Shown: positions 1 to 10,672, counted from the stretch's first letter. The stretch: 64,000 nt of DNA from Candidatus Poribacteria bacterium (GCA_022828145.1 JAJEJA010000073.1:62001-126000); one strand, 5' to 3'. Notes: generated by a model from the sequence alone, not told the origin. Made by a program: numbers and translations.

Positions 1-2057
1 GACTCACCGCCATCGGTTGATCGTCGAATACCGTAAGATCCACAGCGGAAGAAAGTCTGATCATCTAACATGACAGCGGCTGTGTTAACTTCCATAGTTT
101 CATTCAGTGCTGTCCATGTCTCACCAGCGTTATTTGAATAGAAGTTTTGAGATGACTGCATCACGAGTATTCTGTTTTCATTTGCAGCAATTCTTACTGT
201 TTTATCCATTTCGTTGATCCAGATGTATCCATCTTTAATTGCTGCTGCTTTAGCATCTGCAAAAGTTCTACCCTCTTCTTGTTGCTTTATACGATTTTTC
301 TTTGGAGAAATAAACGCATAAGAATTACCTTTGTTATATAGGCGAAATAGTGAGAGTTTACCAGACGACCAATAATCAGCGTTTGCATTTGATACTTCTA
401 TCCAGTCTGGTTCACTTAGAAGATCTACTTCAACCCTATAGTCAGATGTGTCAGCATTTGTGGTCATAAGGTTTTTCTCACCGGTTAATACATATAGATT
501 CTCTCCAGCTGTAACCAATGCATAGATGCTATCCTTCTTTCTCCGATGTGTATTTGGTCGGTGTATTGTCTGAATTTCCCAATCATCTTCATTCAGACGA
601 AACAGTCCTTCATCAGTACCTGCAAAAACCGTATTGTCAATTGCTGCAATTGCCGTAATTTTTCTATCAATTAAACCTTTAGGCAGTTTTTCCCAAGTTT
701 CACCGGTATCAACTGACCGGAATATACCGTCCGTATAGGCAAGGAATATGGTCATGCTGCTTGTTGCTTGCGGTATTCCACCTGTTAAGACCATACCTAT
801 AAGCGTACCTTCTCTACACTTGCATAGACTATCCCAAGTCTTTCCTCTGTCAGTTGAAGTGATAATTTCTGTATCCGTTGCTATAAAGAGTTTGTCGTTT
901 CGTTCAGCGATGTGCCACCACTCCTGCGTTCCTTCTTTTTTGATGAGATTGGGTGCATGAATTTGTTTCATGAATTGCCATGTTGTTCCACTGTCTGTCA
1001 ACCTATAGAATCCCTGTAGTGTTCCAGCAAAGACATCGCCACGAGTTGATTTGAAGAGTTTTGACACTGTTCCACCTTCTGGACCTTTAGTTTGTATCCA
1101 TTGATGTTTTTGCTTGTTTATCTCGCCTTCATCCGCATGTGCCACACCAAAAAGTGATGCGTTAGATTTCTGACCTGCACCCTTGTTCTTACCTATTTGT
1201 TGCGTATTATTCGGTTTCTTTAAAAGTGTTGGTTTTTCTGGTGTTTCTATGACTATTGGCACATCAACGACCTCAATCGTCTGTTCGGATTGTGCGTTTA
1301 GGTTGTACGGTTGTTGAAATCTTGGGAGATGCTGTACTCCCGCGCCTATCAACAGTACTGCCACTATAGCAGACACAGTAGATATTGCTAAAGGTATCAT
1401 AGGTTTCGTTACAGAAGGTGTTATCGGACTGCTGTCTGAAATTCTTTGCATGATGTTCTCCGTAAATTGGGTTGGGAGTGTGAAACTATTCAGGTTTTCT
1501 TTTATCACAGATTCGTCTTCCCTTAGTTTTTTTCTTGCTCTGTGTAACCTTGTTCGAACAGCGTTTGGTGATATACCTAAGAACTTAGCTATTTCTTCAC
1601 AGGTCATTTCTGCTATGTAAAAGAGATTCATGACTGTCCGTTCGCTTTCTTGAAGTTTGCTAAGTAGTTTTTGGACTAATGCTCGTCTTTTTCTATCTGC
1701 TGCTTCTTCGCGTTGATGTGTCATATATTCTGAGTAATACACCTCCTCTAATTCTATCGGATCCATATCTTCCAGTGATTTTAAGGTTAATTTGTTCTTT
1801 CTGTGCCAGTTTTTGCATTTACGGTCTGCAATTACATAGAGCCAGCCGGAAAAACTGTTGTAGTGTTTTAGGGATGCCAGTCTCTGATGAGCAGTTAGGA
1901 ACGTATCCTGAGTAATCTCTTGTGCAGTGTGGAAATCACCGATTTTCTGCCATGCCAAAGCATGTATCTGTTTCTGATACTTTTCCACAAGTTTAGAGAA
2001 TGCCTGTTCATCACCATCTAAGGTTTGTTGAATTAGGTCTGCGTCTTCACATTTCAT
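1..2057 (-). CDS. ECF RNA polymerase sigma factor fused to TM helix and BNR/Ycf48-like beta-propeller (3' end of gene lies outside the window)
   Basis: Absent from the ORF track because it runs off the window. My reverse-strand translation from the ATG at 2057 begins MKCEDADLIQQTLDGDEQAFSKLVEKYQKQIHALAWQKIGDFHTAQEITQDTFL..., collinear with the ORFs at 3260-6259 and 6597-9587; sigma2/sigma4 regions, then TM (KPMIPLAISTVSAIVAVLLIGAG), then propeller. Confidence 0.88.
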   Translation of the reverse strand, partial: MKCEDADLIQQTLDGDEQAFSKLVEKYQKQIHALAWQKIGDFHTAQEITQDTFLTAHQRLASLKHYNSFSGWLYVIADRKCKNWHRKNKLTLKSLEDMDPIELEEVYYSEYMTHQREEAADRKRRALVQKLLSKLQESERTVMNLFYIAEMTCEEIAKFLGISPNAVRTRLHRARKKLREDESVIKENLNSFTLPTQFTENIMQRISDSSPITPSVTKPMIPLAISTVSAIVAVLLIGAGVQHLPRFQQPYNLNAQSEQTIEVVDVPIVIETPEKPTLLKKPNNTQQIGKNKGAGQKSNASLFGVAHADEGEINKQKHQWIQTKGPEGGTVSKLFKSTRGDVFAGTLQGFYRLTDSGTTWQFMKQIHAPNLIKKEGTQEWWHIAERNDKLFIATDTEIITSTDRGKTWDSLCKCREGTLIGMVLTGGIPQATSSMTIFLAYTDGIFRSVDTGETWEKLPKGLIDRKITAIAAIDNTVFAGTDEGLFRLNEDDWEIQTIHRPNTHRRKKDSIYALVTAGENLYVLTGEKNLMTTNADTSDYRVEVDLLSEPDWIEVSNANADYWSSGKLSLFRLYNKGNSYAFISPKKNRIKQQEEGRTFADAKAAAIKDGYIWINEMDKTVRIAANENRILVMQSSQNFYSNNAGETWTALNETMEVNTAAVMLDDQTFFRCGSYGIRRSTDGGE

Positions 2058-2248
2058 TGGATACCTCTATATACTATGTGCTTTTTAAAATATATAGACA
2101 CATTTTTGCGACTGATTGTTACATGTTTTGAGAAAAATTGCAATTTTTTCTGGATGGAAAGAGAGTTTATCTGCCTGAACCCAAACACTTCATACCCTAA
2201 TCTTGAAAATCATTTGATATTAATCATCTGTCCGTTGTATAATATTGT

Positions 2249-3174
2249 ATGAACAATTCTAACCAAAGTCAATCTTCATTAGGGAGAATTTTATTACCTT
2301 ACCAAAAATTTGATATAGTTACTAAAGATGTTTTTTATACATTCACTGAAGATGTTCTACGTTTCATTTTAAACAGAACGGATATCCAATTCTTGGAACA
2401 TCTGGAAAGTGAATTCGTTACCGTTGAAAAACGTGAAATGGATAGTTTGGTAAAGATTTTACTTAATGATAAACCTGTACTGGTACATTGCGAATTTCAA
2501 ACAGGAGACAGTAGCGATGTAGATATGACACGACGCAACATCGGATATATGGGTAGATGTTATGAAAAATATGGTTTACCCATTCTTTCACACGTCATCT
2601 ATCTTAAACCAAATTCGGGAAAAACGATCCGGGCGGCTATAAACAGGACATTCAAGGATATAATTTCATTGTTGAGTATAAAGTTATTCGACTCATAGAT
2701 ATAGATGGACAATCTGTTCTTGAATCTCGCCAACCAGGATTGATGGCATTTGCGCCATTAATGAAACCGCCAATTGATATGGACCCACTACAGTGGATTT
2801 ATCAATGTGTAGAAACAACAAAGTCTTTACAGATTGACTCGTCAACCCGTGCAAACCTATTAGTAGACCTATGGGTGATGAGTGGACTGACCCATGAACG
2901 GGAATCATTAATTCATCTTTTATCGGAGGAAATCATGCAAGATTCGTCTGTTTATCAATACATTATAGAAAAAGGTGAACGGAATAATACTGTTGAAAGT
3001 ATTTTGGAACTCCTCTCTATTCGTTTCCAAATTGACACAATAGAAGCAATAAAGTCTGATATTGAGAGCATTGACAGTCTACAACGTCTTAAGCAATTGT
3101 TTCGTGCTGCAGCCCAGGTGCAAAACCTTGATGCTTTCATGCACATACTACAGAATGGTGCCGAATCTGTCTAA
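2249..3174 (+). pseudogene. Rpn-like / PD-(D/E)XK nuclease-transposase family protein, interrupted by a -1 frameshift at 2617-2623 (pseudogene or programmed frameshift)
   Basis: ORF 2249-2698 (LVHCEFQTGDSSDVDMTRRNIGYMGRCYEKYGLPILSHVIYLKPNSGK) continues in the -1 frame as KNDPGGYKQDIQGYNFIVEYKVIRLIDIDGQSVLESRQPGLMAFAPLMKPP..., joining ORF 2740-3174; the combined ~308 aa suits the family. Confidence 0.75.
2617..2623 (+). promoter_or_regulatory. Canonical -1 slippery heptamer G_GGA_AAA at the frame junction
   Basis: Sequence ggg aaaa a c; frame-0 codons are GGA (2618-2620) and AAA (2621-2623); slipping to GGG/AAA then AAC gives the downstream frame exactly. Confidence 0.45.
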
Positions 3175-3259
3175 TTCTGATCCTTTCATGCAAAAAGCAA
3201 CAGAAAAGACAAGTTATTCACATCCCATCTGAAAAATATTAAGTCCGTTCAATGCAAAA

Positions 3260-6259
3260 CTATTCATCAAGTTTGTAAAGCAGCAATCCACTCCCATAAG
3301 TACCAACATAGAGTTTGCTACCATCAGTATCGAAACATGCAACGGGATATGCAATTTTTGGTGTAACTGGCATCCATTTCTCGTTCTCAATGTTTATGCT
3401 ATATATAATCTGTCCGGATTCTCCGTAAACTGTTGTATCAGCGACTGTCAATCTATTCATAACAAGTGGAATGCCATTTTCATCTGTTAGCGTCTCCCAG
3501 TCTTTACCATCTGTAGAGCGAATTACACCTTTGTCAGTTGCGACATAAAGACTTTCACCTGCAAAGACTACGGATTTGAAAGATTCGACTGTAAATGGTA
3601 GATTAGAGGTGACATCTGTCCACGTTTCACCTTCATCAAGTGATTGCATCAGGTGTCCGTTCTTCTTGCCAACATAGAGTTTTTTCGCTAAAGCAGCGAT
3701 TTTCAATCCTGAATCGTTATTTTGCGTTTCATTGTTAATTTCTTCTGCTAATCTGGTGTCATGCCAACCTAATGTACCAGATTTCCATTTATATAGATTG
3801 TTGTTGGATTCTGCGTAGAACGTAGAGTCAGTCACTGTGAAGTTGCCTGGAAGTGTTTCAAAATTCGGTAATGTTTTCGGTATATATGTGGGTGTTACTC
3901 TTGTTAGAGATTTTCCACTGTTTCGGGGTTGTATTCGTAGTATGTTCATATTCCCAACCTTTTCATCTATAACCATTGCATTTAATTCTATTTCCTCATC
4001 AATTTCATTAGCATCTGCTATGATGTTTAGCATTCTATCAGTTCTTGCATAAACGTGTTGACCAGATTTCTTTAAAGAAAAGGTCACATCCCCCGCGTCA
4101 AAAAATACGTTCTTCCATGAATTGCCCCCATCAGTTGAACCAATTATCCCACTCGGCGTGTATGCATAAAGATAATCGTCAACTATAAATATTTCCCAAA
4201 TAGTTCTGCCATAAATTCCAGGATTAAATCGCACCCAATTTTTCCCTCCATCCATGGAACGGAGTATACCAAATCTATGACTCCTATAGATGACATATGG
4301 GTTTAAGAACACGGGTGTAGCATCTGCTTTATCTATATTGAATAACATATTGGGAGTATCGTCTAAGACCCAATTTCCATCATGATTTAGGGAGTATGAT
4401 TGGTATTTGGTATCAAGTACTACGATTCTTCCTTTTGTTGCACTTATCTTCACATTGAAATTTGGAAGCATTACTGTATTGGGAAATTGGTGTTTTCTTG
4501 GACCAAAAGTCTGTAATGAAAAATACATCCTATTTGGTTCAGTAATATGTTCTTTGTTTGCTATTAATTTCCATGTATTTCCTTTATCATAAGAATGATA
4601 AAGCACCCATCCAAAATCAGGTATTGATTTTGTAACACCTTGTGCAACACTGACTTGACGTCGTGTAGTATTATCAGTATCTGATACAATAATCGCGACA
4701 AAGAGATCGTCACCTGAAACGGCAATATCTAAAACTTGCTGTTCTTTGTCATTTATTATACCATCTCCAACGGGCATTCGTACGAAATTTTCATCAACCA
4801 AACGATATAACCCTTCGTCTGTTCCAACAAAGACAGTGTCTTTGATGGATTCAATTGCGTGAATTTTGATGTTAGTTTTTTTACCAGTATCCTCTATACT
4901 CCAAAGTTTCAGCGTAGTTTTGTCTACACTCTTATCATCTGTATAAAAAATTCTATCATTGAATCCGATGTAAAAACCGTCCTTGGTTTTTACAAGACCT
5001 GTGGGTAAACCTCCAGGATGTGTTCCGACTGTCAACCATGTCTTTCCCCTATCAGAAGACGAGATAATCTCAGTATCAGTAGCAATGTAGAGGGAATTAT
5101 TCTTTTCTGCCAATGCTCCCCAACCTATCTCACTGTTTTCTTCATTGAGTGGAGGTGCGTTCCGTATTCTTATAAGTTGCCATTTATCTCCATCATCCGA
5201 AAGTCTATAGAGGTTGCTGATTGTTCCTGCAAATAGGTCTCCGCGAGTTGTTGCGAATAGGGTTGGAACTGGTCCGCCTTCCATGCTGGCTGTTTGAAGC
5301 CATTTACCTTCTACATCTGAGATTTCATCTGTATCTGAAACCGCTTCAGTAGAAAGAGATGAATCTGAGTTTTGACTAATTCCATTGATCTGACTTGGAA
5401 TTTCTATCCTACCAGTTTGTAAACGGATCTTTGGATTTATTTCTGTATCACGAACAATGTGCGCTTCTGTGATTTCAACACTACTATCTGAATCGGCATC
5501 TAAATTAAAAGGTTGTTGGTAACGATAGATGTTTTGTGCACCAACTCCTATCAACAGAACTGCTATAATTGCTGTTGCAGCAGATATTGCTAATGGTATT
5601 AGCGGTTTCGTTACTGAAGGTGTTATGGGTTTGCTGTTCATAATGTTTTCCATGATTTTCTCCGTAAATTGTGTTGGTAGTTGGAAACTACTCAGGTTTT
5701 CTTTAAGCATTGATTCCTCTTTCTTTAATCTTTCCCGTGCTCTGTATAGTCGGCTGCGAACTGTATTCGGAGATACACCGATAAATTTTCCGATGTCTTC
5801 ACAGTTCATTTCTGCGATGTAATACAGATTTACAACTGTTCGTTCACTTTCTTCTAACTTACTGATCAATTTATGCACCAAAGACCGTTTCTTTTCCTTT
5901 GCTGCTTTTTCTCGTTGATCTGACAGATATTCTGCATAATATACCTTGTCTAATTCAACTGGATCCATATTTTCTAATGACTCTAAAGAGATCTTTTTCT
6001 TTCTGTGCCAGTTTTTGCATTTATTGTCAGCGATGACATATAACCATCCTGCAAATCGATTCCGATAGTTTAGACTTGCCAAGTTATTATATGCAGTGAT
6101 GAAAACATCCTGTGCGATTTCTTGTGCTATGTGGAAATCACCGATTTTTTGCCATACTAATGCATGTATCTGTTTTTGGTATTTGTCAACAAGTTTTGCA
6201 AAAGCTTGCTCATCACCATCTAAGGTTCTTTGAATTAGAGCCTTATCTTCCCGCATCAT
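3260..6259 (-). CDS. ECF sigma factor - TM - BNR/Ycf48-like beta-propeller fusion (paralogue 2)
   Basis: N-terminal sigma-70 regions 2 and 4 (GDFHIAQEIAQDVFITAY; SERTVVNLYYIAEMNCEDIGKFIGVSPNTVRSRLYRARERLKKEE), TM PLIPLAISAATAIIAVLLIGVGA, then repeated S.D.G.TW motifs. Confidence 0.92.
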   Translation of the reverse strand: MMREDKALIQRTLDGDEQAFAKLVDKYQKQIHALVWQKIGDFHIAQEIAQDVFITAYNNLASLNYRNRFAGWLYVIADNKCKNWHRKKKISLESLENMDPVELDKVYYAEYLSDQREKAAKEKKRSLVHKLISKLEESERTVVNLYYIAEMNCEDIGKFIGVSPNTVRSRLYRARERLKKEESMLKENLSSFQLPTQFTEKIMENIMNSKPITPSVTKPLIPLAISAATAIIAVLLIGVGAQNIYRYQQPFNLDADSDSSVEITEAHIVRDTEINPKIRLQTGRIEIPSQINGISQNSDSSLSTEAVSDTDEISDVEGKWLQTASMEGGPVPTLFATTRGDLFAGTISNLYRLSDDGDKWQLIRIRNAPPLNEENSEIGWGALAEKNNSLYIATDTEIISSSDRGKTWLTVGTHPGGLPTGLVKTKDGFYIGFNDRIFYTDDKSVDKTTLKLWSIEDTGKKTNIKIHAIESIKDTVFVGTDEGLYRLVDENFVRMPVGDGIINDKEQQVLDIAVSGDDLFVAIIVSDTDNTTRRQVSVAQGVTKSIPDFGWVLYHSYDKGNTWKLIANKEHITEPNRMYFSLQTFGPRKHQFPNTVMLPNFNVKISATKGRIVVLDTKYQSYSLNHDGNWVLDDTPNMLFNIDKADATPVFLNPYVIYRSHRFGILRSMDGGKNWVRFNPGIYGRTIWEIFIVDDYLYAYTPSGIIGSTDGGNSWKNVFFDAGDVTFSLKKSGQHVYARTDRMLNIIADANEIDEEIELNAMVIDEKVGNMNILRIQPRNSGKSLTRVTPTYIPKTLPNFETLPGNFTVTDSTFYAESNNNLYKWKSGTLGWHDTRLAEEINNETQNNDSGLKIAALAKKLYVGKKNGHLMQSLDEGETWTDVTSNLPFTVESFKSVVFAGESLYVATDKGVIRSTDGKDWETLTDENGIPLVMNRLTVADTTVYGESGQIIYSINIENEKWMPVTPKIAYPVACFDTDGSKLYVGTYGSGLLLYKLDE

Positions 6260-6530
6260 CTGTCACCTCAAATAAAAATTGATCCTTAACTATATAGACA
6301 CATTAATTGTATTGATAATTGCATATTTTGAAGAAAATTGTGATTTTTTAGATAAAGAGTTTTAATAATAATCTCCATAGTAGTGTACGAATCCTTGTGT
6401 GATATGGGTTTACACCAATTAAATTAAAACCAAGTTAAAACAAGTGCGGCGTGCAGAAAACAATAATGTGTTTTATTATATCACAGGGATAGCAATCATA
6501 AAAATGTTAAGATAACAACTAATTCTAAAC

Positions 6531-6561
6531 AAAAAAGACTGGACATGAACACCCAGTCTTT
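6531..6561 (-). terminator. Intrinsic terminator for the 6597-9587 gene
   Basis: AAAGACTGG ... CCAGTCTTT stem (6534-6542 / 6553-6561); on the minus strand followed by a T run. Confidence 0.7.
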
Positions 6562-6596
6562 AGGATTATGAACTCTATTGGTTGTACTATTTGAAA

Positions 6597-9587
6597 CTAT
6601 TCATCAAGAATGAAACGAAGCAGACCGCTGCCGAAGGTCCCAACATACAGTGTTTTACCATCGGTATCTATGCAGGAGACTGTATTTTCGATCTTTGGTG
6701 TAACTTGTTTCCATTTGTCGTTGTTCCAGTTTACGCTATAGATAACCTGTTCGGATTCACCGTAAACTGTGGTATCAGCGACTGCCAATCTATTCATAAC
6801 AAGTGGTACGCCATTTTCATCTGTTAACGTCTTCCAGTCTTTACCATCTGTTGAGCGAATTACACCCTTGTCTGTTGCGACATAAAGACTTTCACCTGCA
6901 AAAACTACTGTTTTGAAAGATTCGACTGTAAATGGTAGGTTTGAGGTTACGTCTGTCCACGTTTCACCTTCATCAAGTGATTGCATCAGGTGTCCATTCA
7001 TCATGCCGACGTAAACAGTTTTCTCTAAAACAGAAATCTTAAATTTATCCAATTCACGAAGATCACTGACGTCTTTTGAAGCATCTGTTGCATTTTCATC
7101 AATAAGACCGGTGTTGTGCCACTCATTTTCACCTTGTTTCCATCTTAGGATTTGATTCTTAAATTCCATATAGAAGGTTGTATCATGAACAGCAAAACTA
7201 CCGATTAAATATGATAAAGATTGATTCATGCTTTCTGAAATGAACTTATTATAGCTTTCATTGAATTGCTCTGAGTTGAATTGTTCAGGGTTGAACTTTT
7301 TCACTTGTTGCAAACTATCTATTGCTTCCTCTTCTAAGTTGCTTAAAAGTGCCTTACCGATTTTATCACTCAATTGTTCATTAAAATCCGGTACTTCTAA
7401 CTTTGGTATTCCCGGAACTGGTAAAACCCTATTGCTTTCATTTGACACGAGATACAGTTGAGGTGCTAAACCTCTTGAACTCTTGATATAAACATCTCCA
7501 TTAGATTCAACCATACTCTTGACAACTGATATTTCTCCAGCTAAGGGGTGCCAAGTATCTCCTCCATCCTTAGAGATAACCAGGGCATTTTCAATATATG
7601 CATATAATATATCATTAGAAATCATTAAATCCATAATACTCTTATTTAATATGCCAGTATTTACTTCTTTCCATCTATTACCAGCATCAGTTGAGCGAAA
7701 TACACCATCATTAGTACCGATATATATAGTATTCTCATTTAGTATAGCAGTGACAGGAGGTGTATCCATATTTGTAAAACTTCTATCCAAGATAGACCAA
7801 TTGTCTCCACCGTCATTTGAGAAGTAGCTATCTGACACGACATGCATTATCAAACAGTTGTGGTAAGTCACCAATTTTATTGATGGTAACGGCGAAATGC
7901 CAGAGCCACTTGAAAATGTGAATGTCGTCGTACTTGGATTCTTCATAGGTTCCTTAGGTGGTGTTATGTTTGTCCAAGAATCCCCCAGATTAGTTGAACG
8001 ATATAATGAAATGTTTCTTTTCGCCGTACTAAACATCTTCATGACATCAGAAATGATTTGGTTTCTATTATTCTTTCCAGCAGCAACATAGAGTTTCTGA
8101 TCAGCATAAGCTAATGCCTGTATATTTTCAATATTCTTGTCTACTGTTACCTGTTCCCATTTATTCGAACTTAGACGAAAGAGACCAGAATCAGTACCAA
8201 CAAAAAGGTGATTGTCAACTGCCATTAGTGTCTTTATTTCCTTTTCTTCTAATCCTTCGTTCAATGGGATCCATGTTGATCCACTGTTTTTTGAGTGAAA
8301 AACACCAGTAGATAATGCAAGATAAAATCCATCATCCGCTATTGAAAAAGTAATCAATTCTCCGTCGGGTTTCACACATAGTGCATTCCATGTCTTACCC
8401 TTGTCAGTGGAAGTAAATACCTGCTTATCAGAAACCGTATAGAGTGTATCATTATATTCAATCAATTTCCAGTACCCACCAAACGGCACATTAGAACTTA
8501 TGAGATTCCATCTGTTTGAATCTTCTGATAATCTATATAGATCATGTATTGTACCAGCATATACCTCTTGTTGTGATGATGAAAATATGTCAACGATCTT
8601 TCCACCATAAGGACCTCTTGTTCTGATCCATTTTCCCTTTGATGGTACAATAGTACTTTCGTCACTTTGAGATTCTGAAACAAGCAAATTGTCAAAACGG
8701 TGTCCAATACCGTCAGGTTTGTCAGCTACAATTGAATTTCCATTCTGTTGGCTTAATGTCGGTTTTATAGGTGTATCTATAACAAGTTTTGCATCCATTA
8801 TTTCAATAGTTGCTTCTGAGTCTCTATCTATGCTATAAGGTTGTTGGTAACGAAACATTTTTTGTGCACCGACTCCTATCAACAGAACTGCTATAATTGC
8901 TGTAGCAGCAGATATTGCTAATGGTATTAGCGGTTTCGTTACTGCCGGTGTTATGGGTTTGCTGTTCATAATGTTTTCCATGATTTTCTCCGTAAATTGT
9001 GTTGGTAGTTGGAAACTACTCAGGTTTTCTTTAAGCATTGATTCCTCTTTCTTTAGACGGTTCCGAGCACGACTGAGTCTACTCTTGATTGTATTCTGTG
9101 ATACACCGAGAAACTCGCCTATGGATTCACAACTCATCTCTCCAAGATAGTGCAGCGACATGACTGTGCGTTCACTTTCTGGCAGCTTCTTTAAAAGGTT
9201 TCCAATAAGTTCACGTCGAGACTCGTTAGCATCTTCTTCAGTCTGTTCCTCAATGTAGTTTGTATAAGACACTTGATCCACCTCTTTGGTATCAACAGTT
9301 TCCAGAGATTGTATCGGTAGACGTTTCTTTCGGAGCCAGTCATTACAAAGGTTTGTAGCAATAACATAGAGCCATCCACAGAACAACTTTCGGTTTTTCA
9401 ATGTACCAAGTTGCTGATATGCTTTTAAAAAGGTGTCCTGCGTTATTTCTTGTGCGATGTGAAAATCACCAGTTTTCTGCCACGCGAGTGTATGTATACC
9501 TTTCTGGTATTTTTCAACAATAGCAGTGAACGCTTTTTCGTCACCATCTAATATCCGCTGGATTAGCTGAATATCTTGCTTTTTCAT
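6597..9587 (-). CDS. ECF sigma factor - TM - BNR/Ycf48-like beta-propeller fusion (paralogue 3)
   Basis: Same architecture as 3260-6259; TM segment and C-terminal propeller blades nearly identical to paralogue 2. Confidence 0.92.
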   Translation of the reverse strand: MKKQDIQLIQRILDGDEKAFTAIVEKYQKGIHTLAWQKTGDFHIAQEITQDTFLKAYQQLGTLKNRKLFCGWLYVIATNLCNDWLRKKRLPIQSLETVDTKEVDQVSYTNYIEEQTEEDANESRRELIGNLLKKLPESERTVMSLHYLGEMSCESIGEFLGVSQNTIKSRLSRARNRLKKEESMLKENLSSFQLPTQFTEKIMENIMNSKPITPAVTKPLIPLAISAATAIIAVLLIGVGAQKMFRYQQPYSIDRDSEATIEIMDAKLVIDTPIKPTLSQQNGNSIVADKPDGIGHRFDNLLVSESQSDESTIVPSKGKWIRTRGPYGGKIVDIFSSSQQEVYAGTIHDLYRLSEDSNRWNLISSNVPFGGYWKLIEYNDTLYTVSDKQVFTSTDKGKTWNALCVKPDGELITFSIADDGFYLALSTGVFHSKNSGSTWIPLNEGLEEKEIKTLMAVDNHLFVGTDSGLFRLSSNKWEQVTVDKNIENIQALAYADQKLYVAAGKNNRNQIISDVMKMFSTAKRNISLYRSTNLGDSWTNITPPKEPMKNPSTTTFTFSSGSGISPLPSIKLVTYHNCLIMHVVSDSYFSNDGGDNWSILDRSFTNMDTPPVTAILNENTIYIGTNDGVFRSTDAGNRWKEVNTGILNKSIMDLMISNDILYAYIENALVISKDGGDTWHPLAGEISVVKSMVESNGDVYIKSSRGLAPQLYLVSNESNRVLPVPGIPKLEVPDFNEQLSDKIGKALLSNLEEEAIDSLQQVKKFNPEQFNSEQFNESYNKFISESMNQSLSYLIGSFAVHDTTFYMEFKNQILRWKQGENEWHNTGLIDENATDASKDVSDLRELDKFKISVLEKTVYVGMMNGHLMQSLDEGETWTDVTSNLPFTVESFKTVVFAGESLYVATDKGVIRSTDGKDWKTLTDENGVPLVMNRLAVADTTVYGESEQVIYSVNWNNDKWKQVTPKIENTVSCIDTDGKTLYVGTFGSGLLRFILDE

Positions 9588-9761
9588 AGTTTTCCTCCGA
9601 AATATTTACTACCCCTCACTTAATTAGACGGGATCGGGATGACACGAGGTTGCATTTTTTCGTCACAATTATTTTCAATTTACGGTCAATTGTGTTATAC
9701 TTTAATTAAGAGTACTATACTATAACATAAGTACAGAGGAATCCAAACATTTGAGTTTTGC

Positions 9762-10574
9762 TTGGAGGAATGTATGGAACAACATATAACAGATGCACAA
9801 TGGGAACATTTTGATGAATACGGTTTTGTCCGGATTGGACAAGTCGCTACTGATGACGAATTTGCACAGTTACAGCAACGCATGGATGATATTATGCTGG
9901 GTAAGACTGAGCTTGACTACGACAAGATCATGATGCAACTGGATCGTGCACCTGGAACAGATAGACCCGGCCCTCAGTCTGCTGGACATAAGGGGGCAAC
10001 GTTGTTGTATCGCAAAATTCAGAACCTTGAATTTGACCCTTACTTTTTAGCTTATCTTCAGAATCCAACGTTTGAGAAAGTCTGTGCAAGAATCTACGGT
10101 GAAGGGGTGCCTATACTATGCTTCCGAGCCATGTTTATGAATAAACCCGCAGGTGAAGGAACATACCTTGTCTGGCATCAAGACAGATGGACAGATCTGA
10201 ATCGTGACCCACAGATTACAATTTATACTGCATTGGATCCAGCAACGATAGAAAACGGATGTGTGCATATTATCCCCGGTTCACATAGCAGTCTAATTAA
10301 TCCTTCCCACGGTTCAGGTTTCTTAAATCAAGAACAGATTGATGACATTGTGGAAAATTCAACACCGCTTCCACTGGAATTGGAAGCAGGGGAAGTGGTA
10401 CTGTTACACAACTGGATGTTGCATAGTTCTGGAACAAACCAGACTGATATTCCTCGACGTGCATTTAGTGTGTGTTATATGCATGGGGACACACAATCAC
10501 GTGGAGGAGCAAAGTTTAGACGGGTGTTTGGTGAAGGTGCTTTGAGCTTGGAAGACTTAGCGAAGACTGCATAA
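9762..10574 (+). CDS. Phytanoyl-CoA dioxygenase (PhyH) family protein
   Basis: HxD motif in VWHQDRW, GCVHIIPGSH, C-terminal LHNWMLHSSGTN. Confidence 0.88.
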   Translation: MEECMEQHITDAQWEHFDEYGFVRIGQVATDDEFAQLQQRMDDIMLGKTELDYDKIMMQLDRAPGTDRPGPQSAGHKGATLLYRKIQNLEFDPYFLAYLQNPTFEKVCARIYGEGVPILCFRAMFMNKPAGEGTYLVWHQDRWTDLNRDPQITIYTALDPATIENGCVHIIPGSHSSLINPSHGSGFLNQEQIDDIVENSTPLPLELEAGEVVLLHNWMLHSSGTNQTDIPRRAFSVCYMHGDTQSRGGAKFRRVFGEGALSLEDLAKTA

Positions 10575-10590
10575 AAACAATGATCTTAAA

Positions 10591-10617
10591 GGTAGTAGGC
10601 ACACTCCGTGTGCCGTT
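10591..10617. repeat. Short palindromic repeat (GTAGTAGGCACAC...GTGTGCCG family)
   Basis: gtagtaggcacactccgtgtgccgttc; related to 42026-42099 and 27329-27410. Confidence 0.6.
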
Positions 10618-10672
10618 CACACCACTCACATAAGATAGGACAATAATAAAACTTGGAATTAAGGAGAACACG

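Noticed and set aside
748-960. Small plus-strand ORFs over 1-2057
   Set aside because: This region is the minus-strand sigma-propeller gene that runs off the window, so it lacks an ORF-track entry.
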